Position numbers and translations under genes: made by a program. This document shows positions 12,965 through 16,996 of a DNA stretch of 16,996 nt, piece after piece (within the stretch, counting starts at the first letter, position 1; each line of letters opens with the position of its first letter). This DNA comes from JBOGEB01 sp050743125 (GTDB taxonomy: Bacteria > Actinomycetota > Nitriliruptoria > Euzebyales > Egibacteraceae). The stretch covers positions 1-16,996 of the forward strand of contig JBOGEB010000081.1 in the NCBI GenBank assembly GCA_050743125.1. The letters are read 5' to 3'. Below the pieces are notes generated by a model that did no database searches, was not told the origin of the DNA, and saw nothing but the letters and a program-made list of their open reading frames with translations.

Positions 12965-14179
12965 CCGACGACGACGCGGCGGGCGTCGTCGACCACGAGC
13001 TGGCTGGTCCCGGTGACGCCGTTGCCGAGCGTGGCGGCGCCGGCGACGCCGCCGGTGGGGTAGGACACCACCGTGACGTCAAGGCCGCGCTGGCGGGCCT
13101 CGGCCTCGGTCAGGCCCACGGCGGCGACCTGCGGGTCCGTGAAGGTCACACGCGGGACAACGCCCCGGTCTGCCGGCCGAGGATCGCGTCGCCCGCCAGC
13201 CGCGCCTGGTACTTGCCCATGTGCGTGAGCAGCGCCCGGCCGTTGCAGTCCCCGACGGCGTAGAGCCAACCCAGCCCGCCCACGCGGAGCTGGCCGTCCA
13301 CCGGGACGAACTCGCCCGGCTGCAGGCCGACGGTCTCCAGGCCCAGGTCGCCGGTCGCCGGCCGCCGGCCCACCGACACGAGGATCTCGTCGGCGCGCAG
13401 CTCGGCCCCGTCCTCCAAGGTGGCGATCACCGGGCCGCCGGGGCTGTCGCGCCGCGCCGCGGTCATCTTCGCGCCGGTGATCACCGTGATGCCCTCGGCC
13501 TCGAACGCCTGGCGCAGCTCGGCGCCGGCGAACGGCTCCTCCCGGGCGAGCAGCCGGTGCAGGCCCTCGACGAGGGTGACCTGCGCGGACCCCAGCCGGC
13601 GGAACGCCTGCGCCATCTCGCAGCCGACCGCGCCGCCGCCGAGCACGAGCAGCCGGCGGGGGGCCTGTTTGGCGGCGGTGACGTCCCGGTTGTCCCAGGG
13701 GTCGAGGTCGGCCAGACCGGGGATCGGCGGGATCACCGCCAAGGTCCCTGTGGCGATCACGACGGCCCGGCGGGCCACCAGGCGCTGGAAGGATCCGTCG
13801 GCCTGCTCGACCTCGACGACCCGCTCACCAGCCAAGCGCCCCCGCCCGCGCACCAGCGCGACGCCCTTGGACTCCAGCCATCCCAGCTGGCCCTCGTCGC
13901 TCCACCCGCTGGTCATCCGGTCGCGCCAGGCGAGCGCGGCGGTCACGTCGACCGCGCCGGTGACGGCCTCGGCGGCGCCGGGCACCCGGCGGGCGGCGGC
14001 GAGCGCGTCGCCCGGTCGGCACAGCGTCTTGCTGGGGATGCAGCCCCAGTAGGAGCACTCACCACCAACAAGCTCGCGCTCCACGATCACCACGGACAGG
14101 CCGCCGTCGGCGCAGCGCCCGGCCGCGCTCTCACCGGCCGGACCGGCGCCGATGACGACGACGTCGAACTCGTGGGCGG

Positions 14180-14183
<4 letters not shown>
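12808..14183 (-). pseudogene. Pyridine nucleotide-disulfide oxidoreductase with one-base frameshift
   Basis: Full-length class I flavoprotein disulfide reductase (lipoamide dehydrogenase/mercuric reductase-like; would be about 458 aa). GTG 14183 overlaps the glucosidase stop as GTGA. It shows FAD-binding VVVIGAGPAGESAA, the redox pair in GGECSYWGCIPSK, NAD-binding VLGGGAVGCEMAQAF, FAD motif YAVGDCNG and, after the shift, TFTDPQVAAVGLTEAEA and the C-terminal HAVPSFPTVSE with the helper His. The first frame ends at a TGA (13148-13146) soon after GDAILGR; the second begins ADRGVVPRVTF near 13173. One missing base (or two extra) near 13170-13178 explains it. It is either a genuine recent inactivation or a sequencing error; everything else looks under selection. 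Substrate is not deducible. Confidence 0.85.
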
Positions 14184-16747
<2,564 letters not shown>

Positions 16748-16976
16748 GATGGCCCAGCCCGAGCTTAGGGCTTGGGCGTAAATAACGTTGCTGTTTTCCC
16801 GCTGTGCAGTGACACGGCGCGCCGGCGCCGCACGCCTCGAGCGCGTGCCGGCCGCTGGTCGCAGCGACCCCCGCCGCGTCCGCCTGCAGCAGACCCAGCG
16901 TCATCGCGAGCAGCCCATTCCGACCGTGCGTGACGCATGCCAGCGCTGCGGCCAGGAACCGTCATACGGCCAGGGT
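16748..16976. other. Upstream region of the glucosidase
   Basis: About 230 nt with no convincing gene. The first 50 nt next to the glucosidase are less GC-rich (AACGTTATTTACG on the minus strand) and may hold its promoter. A 72-codon minus-strand frame is Arg/Gly-rich shadow-like sequence. An imperfect palindrome TGCGTGACGCA lies at 16927-16937. Confidence 0.4.
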
Positions 16977-16996
16977 TCGTCACGCATGCGTGACGA
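16977..16996. promoter_or_regulatory. Perfect 20-bp palindrome (candidate operator)
   Basis: TCGTCACGCA is followed by its exact reverse complement TGCGTGACGA, ending at the last base of the window. The half-site TGCGTGACG also occurs in 16927-16937. Two related palindromic sites about 50 bp apart upstream of a sugar-hydrolase gene look like operators for a dimeric repressor (for example LacI or TetR type). The regulator, if any, is outside the window. Confidence 0.45.

Overview
The window is high-GC DNA with strong third-position G/C bias, GTG starts, coupled ATGA/GTGA gene overlaps and gene families typical of Actinomycetota: a kinase-cyclase lanthionine synthetase, a HTH-TPR regulator and VapBC-type modules. 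It is therefore probably a chromosomal segment of a high-GC actinobacterium. I cannot place the genus.

Left part (1-7813, all minus strand): a lanthipeptide gene cluster. In transcription order it holds a SAM-dependent methyltransferase, a gap of about 420 bp, a three-domain lanthionine synthetase (lyase-kinase-cyclase), an S9 prolyl-oligopeptidase-type protease overlapping it by ATGA, a 54-residue Cys/Thr-rich precursor with a very strong ribosome binding site, and a half-size ABC exporter that runs off the left edge. The cyclase domain keeps all three zinc ligands (Cys, Cys-His), which points to class IV (LanL). The precursor leader carries a class III-like IDLQ motif and the cluster has a class III-style S9 protease. 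The likely flow is dehydration and cyclisation by the synthetase, leader removal by the protease and export by the ABC transporter, with an unproven role for the methyltransferase.

Middle (7814-9400): mostly decayed DNA. It contains a frameshifted and internally deleted NarL-type response regulator, a fragment of a nucleotide-sugar epimerase, a strong stem-loop, and a secreted low-complexity Lys/Glu/Ala/Pro protein with an in-frame 24-nt tandem repeat.

Right-middle (9570-12806): a patchwork of mobile-type modules. It holds a VapC/PIN toxin remnant, a HTH-TPR regulator, a DUF433/DUF5615 pair with a truncated toxin, and an intact VapB-VapC pair. The modules are separated by three diverged copies of the 3' end of one flavoprotein disulfide reductase gene (9581-9623, 11475-11632, 12807-12964). 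Only the third belongs to the near-complete gene. No integrase is visible.

Right end (12808-16996, minus strand): a large GH63-like glucosidase, then, overlapping it by 4 nt, the pyridine nucleotide-disulfide oxidoreductase, which carries a one-base frameshift near 13170. A perfect 20-bp palindrome lies at the right edge, upstream of the glucosidase.
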